Assembly (NCBI RefSeq): GCF_012927345.1 | Contig: NZ_JABBGJ010000002.1 | Coordinates: 1-64,000 of the forward strand | Direction: 5' to 3' | Length of the DNA: 64,000 bases | From: Paraburkholderia polaris | Lineage (GTDB): Bacteria > Pseudomonadota > Gammaproteobacteria > Burkholderiales > Burkholderiaceae | Shown: positions 9,321 through 17,657 of the stretch, piece after piece | Position numbering within the stretch: position 1 is the stretch's first letter | Layout of the letters: each line of letters opens with the position of its first letter | Position numbers and translations under genes: made by a program | Notes under the pieces: model-generated | The model's input: only the letters and a program-made list of their open reading frames with translations | Databases searched by the model: none | Told to the model about the DNA's origin: nothing

Positions 9321-9896
9321 ATGGCGTTATTGGTCATGCAGGTCGCGGTAAGCGGGGAACTGGTCGAGATTTTCGAAATGCCGGTTGATGATGTCGACGG
9401 CCACCGGATGCTCGCTGCCGCCAATGAGGACGAACGGGTGATCCATCCCTCGGGACACGCTCTCGAAGACGGTGAGGTCTGGATTGATCTGATCGATGGA
9501 GATGGCGAGACGCTGTTCGACCAGGTGGCATGTTTTCACCGGGCGGATGCCTCGGACGCTTTGCAGATTCATTTCGGCATGAATGTCGATGTCGTGAGAG
9601 ATTGCCTTTCAAAGTCGAACATCGCATCGCTCCATGCAAGGCACCGTCTGGCAGCCCAAGCCTACTTTCGCAAGATTGACCGTCTTGTCGATTGCTCGCT
9701 GGTAGGTTCCAGGCAGAGCAATCGTCGCCGTGTCGGCGACGCCAGTGTCATGGATCTCGTGATAGAGCTTCGCCGGCGGCTGGATGGTGTTGTCACCCAA
9801 CTTGCGCTGAGCGAGTTGCCAACGCCTGTGCAGGCCGCGGCACAGCAACTGAAAGACGCGACGAAGAGGTACGTGGGTGCGGTGCAGAGCCTGTGA
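9321..9896 (+). CDS. Hypothetical protein, 191 aa
   Basis: The start has an AGGAG 5 bases upstream. The N-terminal half is acidic with strand-like pattern (GEVWIDLIDGDGETLFDQVACFHRAD) and the C-terminal half looks helical (VMDLVIELRRRLDGVVTQLALSEL). There is no signal peptide or membrane helix. I do not recognise the family. It is followed at 41 bp by another small gene with a good ribosome site, so the small genes at 9321-10591 may form one transcript. Confidence 0.6.
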   Translation: MALLVMQVAVSGELVEIFEMPVDDVDGHRMLAAANEDERVIHPSGHALEDGEVWIDLIDGDGETLFDQVACFHRADASDALQIHFGMNVDVVRDCLSKSNIASLHARHRLAAQAYFRKIDRLVDCSLVGSRQSNRRRVGDASVMDLVIELRRRLDGVVTQLALSELPTPVQAAAQQLKDATKRYVGAVQSL

Positions 9897-9937
9897 AGCA
9901 GCAGACTGAGCGGTATTGTGGAATGTGAAGGAGCAGT

Positions 9938-10174
9938 ATGCAGAGAACGGTGAACTATCGCGGGTTTGAGATTGATGTTGACCTGGTGCCGACTTCCGAA
10001 GACATGTTTGACACGTGGTTTCGCATACAGGGACCGACGCCCACCCCGGGAGTAGCGGCGCTGGGCCTGCGTATCAAGGTTCGCGGCGGACCGTTTTCGC
10101 GCCGTTGGGCTTACTTCGTCGCGGAGATCGCCGGTCAGGCGTCAATCGACGTCATCCTGGGTCCCGACGACTAG
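9938..10174 (+). CDS. Small hypothetical protein
   Basis: This 78-residue protein has a good ribosome site (GGAG, 7 bases before ATG). The start QRTVNYRGFEIDVDLVP and later GGPFSRRWAYFVAEIAGQASIDVILG show alternating strands ending in a helix, similar in style to the protein at 8708-8938. No family is recognised. It is likely cytoplasmic. Confidence 0.6.
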   Translation: MQRTVNYRGFEIDVDLVPTSEDMFDTWFRIQGPTPTPGVAALGLRIKVRGGPFSRRWAYFVAEIAGQASIDVILGPDD

Positions 10175-10273
10175 TTGGCACCGCAAAAAATTGCGAAGCG
10201 CGGACTTACCCGGCGAGCTTCGCCGCTTGTCGTCAAGACAAGCATCGGACACGATTGAAAAGGAAAGAGGTTC

Positions 10274-10591
10274 ATGGACGAACGCAAGCGAGACAGCATG
10301 ATTGCCTATCTCCGGCACCGCATGGAGGACTTCGGCATCAGCCCGGACGATCTTGCCACAGCACTCGCGGCCGTACCGGAATCTGACCGCTACCGCAGCG
10401 CGAATGGCGATAGCTGGAGCGGCGAAGGGGCTATGCCTCAATGGCTGAAGCAGGCCATTAGTGCCGGGCAATCCATCGGGCACTTCGAGCGATCGTCGGG
10501 GTCAGTTATCAGGCCGCCCTCGCAGACAGGCGCAGACTGGACGAACGACCCATTCGCAGGCAGTCCACTCGCGCGGATGAGCCCCCGTTAG
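10274..10591 (+). CDS. H-NS-family protein with an altered DNA-binding loop
   Basis: The 105-residue protein has an AAAGGAAAGAGG ribosome site. The segment MIAYLRHRMEDFGISPDDLATAL resembles the H-NS linker and oligomerisation tail of Burkholderia. YRSANGDSWSGEGAMPQWLKQAI lines up with the H-NS C-terminal DNA-binding domain, which normally reads Y-R-x-x-x-G-x-x-W-S/T-G-Q/R-G-R-x-P. Here the usual Arg of the minor-groove loop is Ala (SGEGAMP). The protein also extends about 30 residues past the domain. Known H-NS proteins silence AT-rich DNA. With this loop the protein may bind DNA weakly or act by mixing with other H-NS proteins (inference). Confidence 0.75.
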   Translation: MDERKRDSMIAYLRHRMEDFGISPDDLATALAAVPESDRYRSANGDSWSGEGAMPQWLKQAISAGQSIGHFERSSGSVIRPPSQTGADWTNDPFAGSPLARMSPR

Positions 10592-10761
10592 TTCGACACT
10601 GCCTGCCTGACGGTTACCCGAGCCGTACATTTCCGTGACGCTTTTGCTATCGCTCCCGCTGTGCAGATTCACCCGGTGCGAGCTGGTTTGCTTACCGTAC
10701 TGTTGATTACGCATTCCGAATGCGACCGCTTGATCCTGCGGGCTCAGCTTCGACGAGGCGG

Positions 10762-11193
10762 CTATAAAAGCATCCCATTGATCATCTTCAAAAGCGGCGT
10801 GTGGGAACCTCCTTTCTGGCAATAGCCGTCAAAGTCAACGACTGGACCGGTCGCGGCAAACTCAGCTTTCCCCAACGCCGTAAACGCTATGATGCCCGCA
10901 TTGCGGCAGACCGGCATACCCCGCAGCACACGTGCTACTGCGAAACCATTATGTTCCGGCATGCTGATGTCGAGAACGAACACGTGTGGCTGCCAGGAAT
11001 CCAGCATCTTAAGTGCATCAACTCCGCACAAAGCAAACCGCGTCTCCAGTCCATCAGTCGCCAGGGATGCCGCCAATGCCTCGGCGTTCGCCCGGCTATC
11101 GTCAACTACAAGGACGCGTGCAGAATTTCCGTTCAGCGGAATGTGTCGTTTTCTGAAAAGTACAGGCGGTTCAGAAAATGGAATGTTTTGCAT
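10762..11193 (-). CDS. Stand-alone response-regulator receiver
   Basis: The 143-residue call covers a single receiver domain. VLVVDDSRANAEAL provides the acidic pair, VLDISMPEHNG the phospho-acceptor Asp, and FTALG the conserved Thr region. The conserved Lys appears in YCQKGG. No output domain follows, so the protein probably passes signals by protein contact. The open frame extends to 11421, but that part has no domain character; the ATG at 11193 starts just before the domain. There is no partner kinase next to it; the closest kinase in the window is at 35468-36589. Confidence 0.8.
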   Translation of the reverse strand: MQNIPFSEPPVLFRKRHIPLNGNSARVLVVDDSRANAEALAASLATDGLETRFALCGVDALKMLDSWQPHVFVLDISMPEHNGFAVARVLRGMPVCRNAGIIAFTALGKAEFAATGPVVDFDGYCQKGGSHTPLLKMINGMLL

Positions 11194-11737
11194 GGCTGCT
11201 TTCGCATGGACAGACAAGGGCAGCATGCAGTGTGCCTGAAGCACAACTGGCTGGCTTGGAGGGGCTCGGGGGTCAAAGGTGATGTCGCGCGCCACAAAGT
11301 GTCCAATCTGTAACCGTCCGTAGTTCAGCGGAGATCCGACGTCTGAGCGTTCGCTTGGGCGGCCAATGGAAGGACCGCAAGTGTTTAGGGTTGTAGGACG
11401 CCTGCCCTCATCCTTCGACACGTCAACTCGCCCAGACGCCAGCGGGCAGGCGTCCTACAAGCCCCAAGGGAGGAAACCGCGGAGTGCTCCGACATGGTCT
11501 GAACGTTTCACCGCTATGGTGATTTGTTCAATCCCGTTGAGGGCATGGTGGCTATGAACGTGGGTAAATCTGAGGCTAGACAGGCATGATCGCGGCGACG
11601 GCACAGCGGTGGGTTGTCATCGCGCCGACTCGGCCAGCGCCAGACTGCCTGTTTGGAACGATAGGCACAGGCGTCTGCTATTGGCTCTCGTTGCCGAAGA
11701 GCCGACAGTCGAATTGTGCATCCTGACACGATGGTGT
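11194..11737. other. Gene-free stretch upstream of the IS91-like element
   Basis: This stretch holds a strong 17-bp inverted repeat (listed separately) and the presumed end of the IS91-like element. No gene is supported. Both the upstream extension of the receiver frame and plus-strand frames lack domains. Confidence 0.5.
11391..11460. repeat. Perfect 17-bp inverted repeat
   Basis: TTGTAGGACGCCTGCCC at 11391-11407 is repeated in exact reverse complement at 11444-11460, with 36 bases between the arms. It lies about 280 bp from the transposase stop. It could be the folded end of a mobile element, an operator or a transcript hairpin; nothing in the sequence decides this. Confidence 0.8.
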
Positions 11738-12925
11738 TCATGCGTGGACCCACTCGACAGGCGGCGCCCGGATAGGTCTGCTGCGTTGGAGTATGTCGAT
11801 GATGATCATTGGCGAACCGCAGTGCCGGCAAACGAAGGTTGGCGGTATTTCCACGGTGGATACGACGTTGGCACTGAGGCCGACACTGTTAGGCACGACG
11901 TCCAGCAACTCGCGTATCGTCGCGAGATTCTCGCGCCGCGATGGGTTCGCGAGCAGACCGTAGTGGCGGATGCGGTGGAAGCCGCCAGGCAGCACGTGCA
12001 GCAGGAACCGGCGCACGAACTCATCTGCCTGGAGCGTCATGGTCTTGTTGCGTGTGCGTCCGTCTACGCGGTAGTCCTTCCAGCGGAAGGTGACGCCATG
12101 TTCGTCGAGCGCGACCAGGCGTTGGTTGGAGATCGCCACCCGGTGGGTATAGCGTGACAGATAGGCGAGCACTGCTTTGGGCCCTGCAAACGGGCGTTTG
12201 GCGTATACCACCCACTCACATGTACGCATTGGCGCAAGCCACCCGGCAAAGGCTGCCATATCGTTGAGCTCGGCGTATTCGCCGAAGAAGTGCAACTGGC
12301 CGCGGCGATAGATCGCTTCCAGCTCCTCGAGGAAGCGTCGCCGGAACAGGCGCGAGAGCACGCGCACCGGAAGGAAGAAGCCTGGCTTGCACGCTACCCA
12401 CCTGCTTCGGTCCGGCGCCAGCCCACCACCGGGAACGATGCCATGCACGTGGGGATGATGCGTGAGCGCGGAGCCCCAGGTATGCAACACGAGAGTGGCA
12501 CCGATCTGTGCCCCGAGATGCTTCGGATCGGCGGCGATCGTGCGCAATGTCTCGGCCGCGATATCGAACAGCAGCCCGTAGATGACGGCCTTGTTGTAGT
12601 ACGCAATCGCACTGATCGCAGCCGGCAGCGTAAAGACTACGTGGTAGTACTCGACGGGCAGCAGATCGGCCTCACGCGCTTCGAGCCACCGGCGCGCAGC
12701 GGTAGCCTGACACCTCGGACAATGTCTGTTGCGGCACGAGTTGTAGGCGATCTCGATCCTGGCGCATCCCTGGCAACGCAGCACGTGCCCTCCCAGCGCC
12801 GCGCTGCGGCACTGTTCGATTGCTGACATCACCTTCAGTTGCCCGAGGTTCAGGTGGGCGGATTGGCGCCACGCTGGACCAAGAGAGCGAAAGACGTCGG
12901 CTACCTCGAGCGCGCAATGCGCCAC
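11738..12925 (-). CDS. IS91-family Y2/HUH transposase
   Basis: The 395-residue protein begins with a cysteine zinc-finger block (CQGCARIEIAYNSCRNRHC). THHPHVHGIV provides the HUH metal site. The two-tyrosine motif is in YLSRYTHRVAISN. A C-terminal CRHCG lies near the end. This family moves by rolling-circle replication and makes no terminal repeats or target duplications. The start is a GTG 9 bases after the recombinase stop, so translation is probably coupled. Length and all motifs appear intact, so the element may be active. Confidence 0.95.
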   Translation of the reverse strand: MAHCALEVADVFRSLGPAWRQSAHLNLGQLKVMSAIEQCRSAALGGHVLRCQGCARIEIAYNSCRNRHCPRCQATAARRWLEAREADLLPVEYYHVVFTLPAAISAIAYYNKAVIYGLLFDIAAETLRTIAADPKHLGAQIGATLVLHTWGSALTHHPHVHGIVPGGGLAPDRSRWVACKPGFFLPVRVLSRLFRRRFLEELEAIYRRGQLHFFGEYAELNDMAAFAGWLAPMRTCEWVVYAKRPFAGPKAVLAYLSRYTHRVAISNQRLVALDEHGVTFRWKDYRVDGRTRNKTMTLQADEFVRRFLLHVLPGGFHRIRHYGLLANPSRRENLATIRELLDVVPNSVGLSANVVSTVEIPPTFVCRHCGSPMIIIDILQRSRPIRAPPVEWVHA

Positions 12926-12934
12926 GACGGCTAT

Positions 12935-13810
12935 CTACGCAGGATCCAGACCATCGAGAGGGCTGACCACCTCACGCAGAATATCGGTGGCGACCTGGGC
13001 ATAAAGCGCTGTGGTCTCGAGTTTCTTGTGCCCAAGCATGACCTGAATCACGCGGATATCGACCTTCTGTTCCAGTAGATGGGTGGCAAAGCTATGGCGC
13101 AAGGTGTGCATGGATACACGCTTGTCGATTCCAGCGGCCTCGGCGGCCGCATGGACCACCCGATTGAGTTGACGGGTGCTGAGCGATTCAATCGGGTTGA
13201 GCCCGGGAAACAGCCAGCCGCCGTCGAGCATCTTGCCCTGGGCCCGGGCCACTCGCCACCAGACCCGCAGGCGCTCAAGCAGCACCGGGGACAGCATCGC
13301 GTAGCGGTCCTTCTGACCTTTACCCTGTTCAACGCGCAGCGTCATGCGCTGGCTGTCGATGTCTCCGACCTTCAGGGCCACCACCTTGCTGGCACGTAGT
13401 CCTGTGCCATAGGCTACTGCGAGCGCAGTCTGATGCTTGAGGTTACTGGCCGCCGCGATCAGCCGACCCACTTCGTCGCGGCTGAGTATGACGGGCAAGG
13501 TCCGCGGAAGATAAATCGGACGCATCTTCGCCATCAACTCCCCTTGACCGAGCGTGGTGGCAAAGAAGAACTTCAATCCGGTGATCGCCGCGTTCAGGGA
13601 AATCGGCGACACACCGCGGTCAACCAGATGTAGCTGATAGCGCCGCAAGTCCTCGACGGTGGCGGTGTCAGGCGAGCGACCGAGAAAGACGGTGAACTCT
13701 CGAACCACACGAAGATAGTTGGCTTGCGTGGCTGGCGCGAGGCGGCGCATGCGCATGTCGTCCATCGTGCGCTGGCGTAGCGGACTGATGCCCTGGCTGG
13801 GGGTAGTCAT
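12935..13810 (-). CDS. Tyrosine recombinase paired with the IS91-like transposase
   Basis: The protein has 291 residues from the ATG at 13810, which follows AGGAG by 7 bases; the frame could extend to 13849. An N-terminal SAM-like core-binding domain (LAPATQANYLRVVREFTVF) precedes the catalytic domain. Catalytic residues are visible: Arg in GTGLRASKVVAL, HTLRHSFATHLLE, GHKKLETT and the Tyr in TTALYAQV. Some IS91-family elements carry such a recombinase directly before the transposase, which supports treating the two genes as one element. Confidence 0.92.
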   Translation of the reverse strand: MTTPSQGISPLRQRTMDDMRMRRLAPATQANYLRVVREFTVFLGRSPDTATVEDLRRYQLHLVDRGVSPISLNAAITGLKFFFATTLGQGELMAKMRPIYLPRTLPVILSRDEVGRLIAAASNLKHQTALAVAYGTGLRASKVVALKVGDIDSQRMTLRVEQGKGQKDRYAMLSPVLLERLRVWWRVARAQGKMLDGGWLFPGLNPIESLSTRQLNRVVHAAAEAAGIDKRVSMHTLRHSFATHLLEQKVDIRVIQVMLGHKKLETTALYAQVATDILREVVSPLDGLDPA

Positions 13811-13822
13811 GGCTGGGCTCCT

Positions 13823-13857
13823 GTTGAGCAACGAGGCGGAGTGCCTCATTGCTCAAC
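13823..13857. repeat. Hairpin upstream of the recombinase gene
   Basis: GTTGAGCAAcGAGGC (13823-13837) pairs with GCCTCaTTGCTCAAC (13843-13857) across a 5-base loop, with one mismatch. IS91-family elements use hairpins near their origin and terminus, so it may be a terminal structure. It also lies where the recombinase promoter or leader would be. Confidence 0.75.
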
Positions 13858-14388
13858 ATAGGAAACCGGGCGGGTTTCATATGAAGAACCACCGCGTTCG
13901 ACCGGAGTGCATACCGCGCGAGCGGTTTAGTCCATTGGCCGGTCCTTGCCTGTGACTGAGTGGCTTCACGTGGTCGCAGAGGTGCGACCGGCTGTCGACT
14001 CCAAGCGCGTCGATGCAAACACGTTGGTTTTTTTTCACTTTCTGCGGCAGTGCGCCGCTGTTATTTCATGTTCCGTGGCACACGCCGGCCGCTTTGTGCC
14101 ACCCATCCAAGTGATGATGTTCATGATGTTTCCTCGACGATTCGTTGAAGGGACAGTGTCCTGAATAGGTCGAGTCGTCGTATTGCGACGATTAGCCAGT
14201 TAGGGCTTTCTGCTCGGAGTGACGAAAGGTCCGCCTAGCAGGCCTTCCCTAGCGGTTTGTCGACAGACATGGGTCGACTAACGCGCAGAATTTTTCCAAA
14301 AGCGCCAGCGAGCAACTATGCTTTTCGAAAGCTCGTACCATGCGATCCAAGGCTGGCTTGAGGAACAGATAATTGGCGGAGAGTGGCT
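13858..14388. other. Gene-free stretch after the IS91-like element
   Basis: No gene is supported. The end holds the ribosome site of the next gene (GGCGGAGAG). The short inverted repeat TCGTCG-TATT-GCGACGA near 14175-14192 is the only structure I noticed. Confidence 0.45.
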
Positions 14389-16350
14389 ATGTTCTGTCGT
14401 CCTGCTGTCATCGTAATGTTGCTGGCCCTTCAAGGGTGCGGGCCCTCGTTGACGAAGACGGTCAACGCGGCCTTCCCGCCTCTGGATGTATCACAGCAGC
14501 GGCAGACTGCCGTGGATACCAACGTCAATGCGCTAACCAAATTACCCGTGCCGAACATTGCGGTGGCCGTCACGTTTGCCGATGCAGGCGCGGTATTGCT
14601 GGACAGAGTGGGCAAGTTGGGCGTCACCGAGCTAAGCCTAGAAGGCGACCAGCAGCTCGTGAAAGCAGATGCCAAGTTCGACCGGACATTTGGTAAGGCC
14701 GATGCTGGGAAAGACACGGAGCTCGCCAGCACGCTCGACAAACTCAAGCCTCACGTCGTCGGCGAGGTCGTAGCTTATGTGGGCATCACAGGCGGCGTCA
14801 CCGCTGACCCGGAACAACCCACGCTCGAGCTGAAACTTCTTCCTCTGCTCTCCACGGTCGTCGTATCGAAAATCGAACTGGCGGACAAGTACGATGTCAC
14901 GCTTGCCGGAAAGGCCGTCGCGTCAGTGCTGAACCAGTTCAAGGAGAATATTGCGGGAGAACTCACGCGGGCAGCCTTAACGACCGTGACCGTGCCTGCG
15001 CTATCGAACAAGCCGCTGAACATCTCCGGGCCGTTGAAGGTCAACGACCCCAACCTCAAGGTCTCGGTATCGGCCAACCCGATAACGGCCCCATTGCGTC
15101 TCGACGGCATTGCATCGCTCGTGACTTCAAAGCAGCTCACAGTTATCGCGCAGGTGTCCCCGGTCGCGATCACCAGTCCTCCGCAAGCTGTTGCCGTCGA
15201 CAACAGTCAAGATGGCATCCAGAAGCGGGTTTCAGACATTGTGGGCCAGATGCTCGAGGTGCGTGACGCCCAGTCGCATACCTGGGTTGCAATCAGGAAA
15301 GACGTCATCGCGGTTGCCACTAACGCGGTGTTCGCCCAGGCGGGCGCCTGCATTTCCGCCACAGGCGCCATACCCCAGCAGAACTTCTCGGTGAAGCTCC
15401 AGACACCAAGCGGCGCGGGTCTTAACTGCAACATCGTGCCGAACTGTCCGGCCGGTAGTTGCCCTTTTACCGCTAAGCATGCTCCTGGTTGCGGCAATGT
15501 CTGCATTGCTCCGGTGCCCGGGGGTTGCCTGAAGTACGGACCGAACCTCCCGTGCCAGGCGCAGCAGCACGCTCAGCAGCAAATCTATGACGCGCAAGCA
15601 CTAACAAACCAAGGCGTATGTCTGACACAGCAGGCTGCCAAGGTGAGCGCCTGCATGGGTCTGGCAGCTAGCAAAGCACTGGCGTGCCGGCAGGATCAGA
15701 CCGCGTTGGCCAATCTGAATAAAACGGGGCCGTTCGCCATTCTAAGTGGTGTCGCCAACGTCCATACATCAGATGCGAAGATTTGCCTGAACAGCATGCT
15801 GGTATCCCCCTCGCTGGACCAGATCCAGATGGCGGTGGACGTCACCGGCACCGCCTACGCCGAAGTGACGTTGAACTATGACCCACGAAATGCCGGACTG
15901 ATACTGTGTCCCAACCCATGGAGCACAAAGGCGCCGACGCTAACGGCCACCTTGCATCAACCGGTCCTCAATATTTCGACCCAAGCGGCAGTCGTCAACG
16001 ATCAGGATGGCCTGCATATCGATTTCACAGTCGACAAGACACCCTTGAAAGCGCAAATGACCCCCGCACCGACAGCGCTTCTGCTTAAGACGCCCCAACT
16101 GATCCGTAACTGTCCCGCCGTCGCTGGTGCTGCGCCGCTAGCCATCGCGCTTACTCCTTTCGTGCCACAGTTGCAAGGGGACATCGACCTGTCGGTACCG
16201 GCGCATACGGTGTCTGTGCCGGTTCGGCCTTTCTCGCCGAAGCTTGGCGACCGTCACGTCACGGTGACCGTCGAGACTGCAGCCTCAGCACCCACGATTG
16301 TGGTGTCCGCCGCCTTGGCCGATGGCGCGAATGGCGGCCAGAAAAAGTAG
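14389..16350 (+). CDS. Large predicted lipoprotein of unknown function
   Basis: The protein has 653 residues. A lipobox (LLALQGC) follows a short hydrophobic start, so the mature chain should be lipid-anchored at Cys in the outer membrane or periplasm. I chose the ATG at 14389 because GGAG precedes it at 7 bases; a GTG lies 6 bases earlier. The first 300 residues alternate strands and short helices with repeated basic-acidic patterns. Residues about 330-450 are Cys-rich (NCNIVPNCPAGSCPF, CGNVCIAPVPGGC) and suggest disulphides. I do not recognise the family. An exported protein gene follows at 71 bp. Confidence 0.75.
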   Translation: MFCRPAVIVMLLALQGCGPSLTKTVNAAFPPLDVSQQRQTAVDTNVNALTKLPVPNIAVAVTFADAGAVLLDRVGKLGVTELSLEGDQQLVKADAKFDRTFGKADAGKDTELASTLDKLKPHVVGEVVAYVGITGGVTADPEQPTLELKLLPLLSTVVVSKIELADKYDVTLAGKAVASVLNQFKENIAGELTRAALTTVTVPALSNKPLNISGPLKVNDPNLKVSVSANPITAPLRLDGIASLVTSKQLTVIAQVSPVAITSPPQAVAVDNSQDGIQKRVSDIVGQMLEVRDAQSHTWVAIRKDVIAVATNAVFAQAGACISATGAIPQQNFSVKLQTPSGAGLNCNIVPNCPAGSCPFTAKHAPGCGNVCIAPVPGGCLKYGPNLPCQAQQHAQQQIYDAQALTNQGVCLTQQAAKVSACMGLAASKALACRQDQTALANLNKTGPFAILSGVANVHTSDAKICLNSMLVSPSLDQIQMAVDVTGTAYAEVTLNYDPRNAGLILCPNPWSTKAPTLTATLHQPVLNISTQAAVVNDQDGLHIDFTVDKTPLKAQMTPAPTALLLKTPQLIRNCPAVAGAAPLAIALTPFVPQLQGDIDLSVPAHTVSVPVRPFSPKLGDRHVTVTVETAASAPTIVVSAALADGANGGQKK

Positions 16351-16421
16351 CGGCACTGCAGCAGTCGCCACTGCGGCAGATAGCGGTCAATACGCAGCTT
16401 GATCATTAAAAGGGGCGCGGA

Positions 16422-17120
16422 ATGAAAACTGTGGCGCAATGGTCGTCTGGCGGCATTGTCGCCGCTGTGTTCGCGCTTCCTGTCTACACGCAGGCACAAG
16501 CGACCCTGCCTGACGGAACACTACTTATTTCTGCGAGAATCTGGCAGGCGGATGTTCATGTCGATTCTGGTCATGTGAATGCGGTGAGCGAGGCAATTGG
16601 CATCATTCTTAACGACCCGGGCCAGTTGTCAGGGGTAACGCTGGAAGACGTCATTAAACCGCCCAGCGGATTCACTTTATGCGGAATGGCCGTAACCGAC
16701 ACGTCGATAAACGGCGGGGGCGGCAGTTGGACCGTTGTTTACAGGGAAGACCCGGCTCCTTCGTACCGCGGTAACTTTACAGCGGTGGAAAATCAGAAGT
16801 ACGAAGGCGGAACGATAAAAGCCAGACTGACAATATTTGCAGTCCCGGACGGATATGCAACGTTCATCTCTGGTCAACCGCAAGGCAGCGCTTATGTCTG
16901 GTTGACGGATAAAAGCAACCCGCTTAAGATCTCTTGCACAAGGAATTGGGACGGCGGGGGTAATTCATTTGGTATCCTAACCACGTTTCACCAGAACACC
17001 GATACCGACCAGTTCTGGTCCCCCGTCAATATTTATCTCGACCCGCATCGCCCACCGGGTTGTCCTCCAAAAGGACAGCCGGCCGCGGAGCAACCTCGTT
17101 GCGGACCACCGACTTTCTAG
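16422..17120 (+). CDS. Exported protein of unknown function
   Basis: The 232-residue chain starts with a signal peptide (MKTVAQWSSGGIVAAVFALPVYTQAQA). The rest shows strand-rich segments and ends in a Pro/Cys-rich tail (PPGCPPKGQPAAEQPRCGPP). Four cysteines in the mature part could form disulphides. The ribosome site is AAAGGGGCG. The gene lies 71 bp after the lipoprotein gene, so the two may work together at the cell surface. I do not recognise the family. Confidence 0.7.
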   Translation: MKTVAQWSSGGIVAAVFALPVYTQAQATLPDGTLLISARIWQADVHVDSGHVNAVSEAIGIILNDPGQLSGVTLEDVIKPPSGFTLCGMAVTDTSINGGGGSWTVVYREDPAPSYRGNFTAVENQKYEGGTIKARLTIFAVPDGYATFISGQPQGSAYVWLTDKSNPLKISCTRNWDGGGNSFGILTTFHQNTDTDQFWSPVNIYLDPHRPPGCPPKGQPAAEQPRCGPPTF

Positions 17121-17657
17121 GCGTCCGGGCTCCTCCGGGTGCAACCGGTCGAAGGCCGCCTCGGGGCCCTTGTGGCGAGTTGAGCGGAAGCGGCCTGCGA
17201 ACCCATCTTGACGAACGATGGGCTCGGCGACAGATGTGAGCGGCTGCCAGTTTTGACCCTTCCGGAAAAATCGGTTTAAATTCAATGACCCGTTTTTCAC
17301 TAATGGTGTCATCCGACAACTGTGCGAGGTAAGTGAAAAACTGCTGACATAGATAGTGAAAAAATGCAGCAGCTGCTGAAGGTCAAACGCCCGGGATTCC
17401 CGGGCGTTGTCATTGGGGGTAATCTGAAAGTGCGGGGTTGCACCGGCCGAAGTCGACCCTCAACAGCCCTTCACCTCGATGCTCACGAACGGCCGCAGTT
17501 CAGCCTATTTCGGCCGTCCAGCTATCACGTTGAGCAAATCTATTTCGCAAGAATCAATTGACATCTCGTTCGTGGTTGCCGATGGTCGCTCACAATGATT
17601 TCCATTGGACGTTTTGTCCGACAGCAAATCGTGACCACCGGCACCGTAGCTACAACG
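17121..17657. other. Gene-free stretch between convergent genes
   Basis: The stretch holds a GC-rich hairpin (listed) and repeated AGTGAAAAA tracts: an inverted GTTTTTCACT at 17292-17301 and AGTGAAAAA at 17332 and 17355. About 17430-17525 resembles the degenerate intergenic repeats seen elsewhere in the window. No gene is supported. Confidence 0.5.
17386..17408. terminator. GC-rich hairpin, possible bidirectional terminator
   Basis: AACGCCCGGG and CCCGGGCGTT form a perfect stem of about 9-10 bp with a minimal loop. It lies between the convergent exported-protein and agmatinase genes. There is no long T run, so it may act as a transcript end or simply protect RNA. Confidence 0.55.

Larger units (their letters stand above)
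11738..13857 (-). mobile_element. IS91-like element (core; exact ends not fixed)
   Basis: The recombinase and transposase genes form one unit. A hairpin at 13823-13857 sits directly upstream and may belong to one end. IS91-type elements lack long terminal inverted repeats, so the borders cannot be fixed by inspection; the flanks at 11194-11737 and 13858-14388 contain no gene and may include terminal sequences. Confidence 0.75.

Noticed and set aside
11391..11460. Integron attC site or CRISPR-like repeat
   Set aside because: The arms do not carry the attC core (GTTRRRY) pairs, there is no integrase of integron type near, and no repeated array exists.
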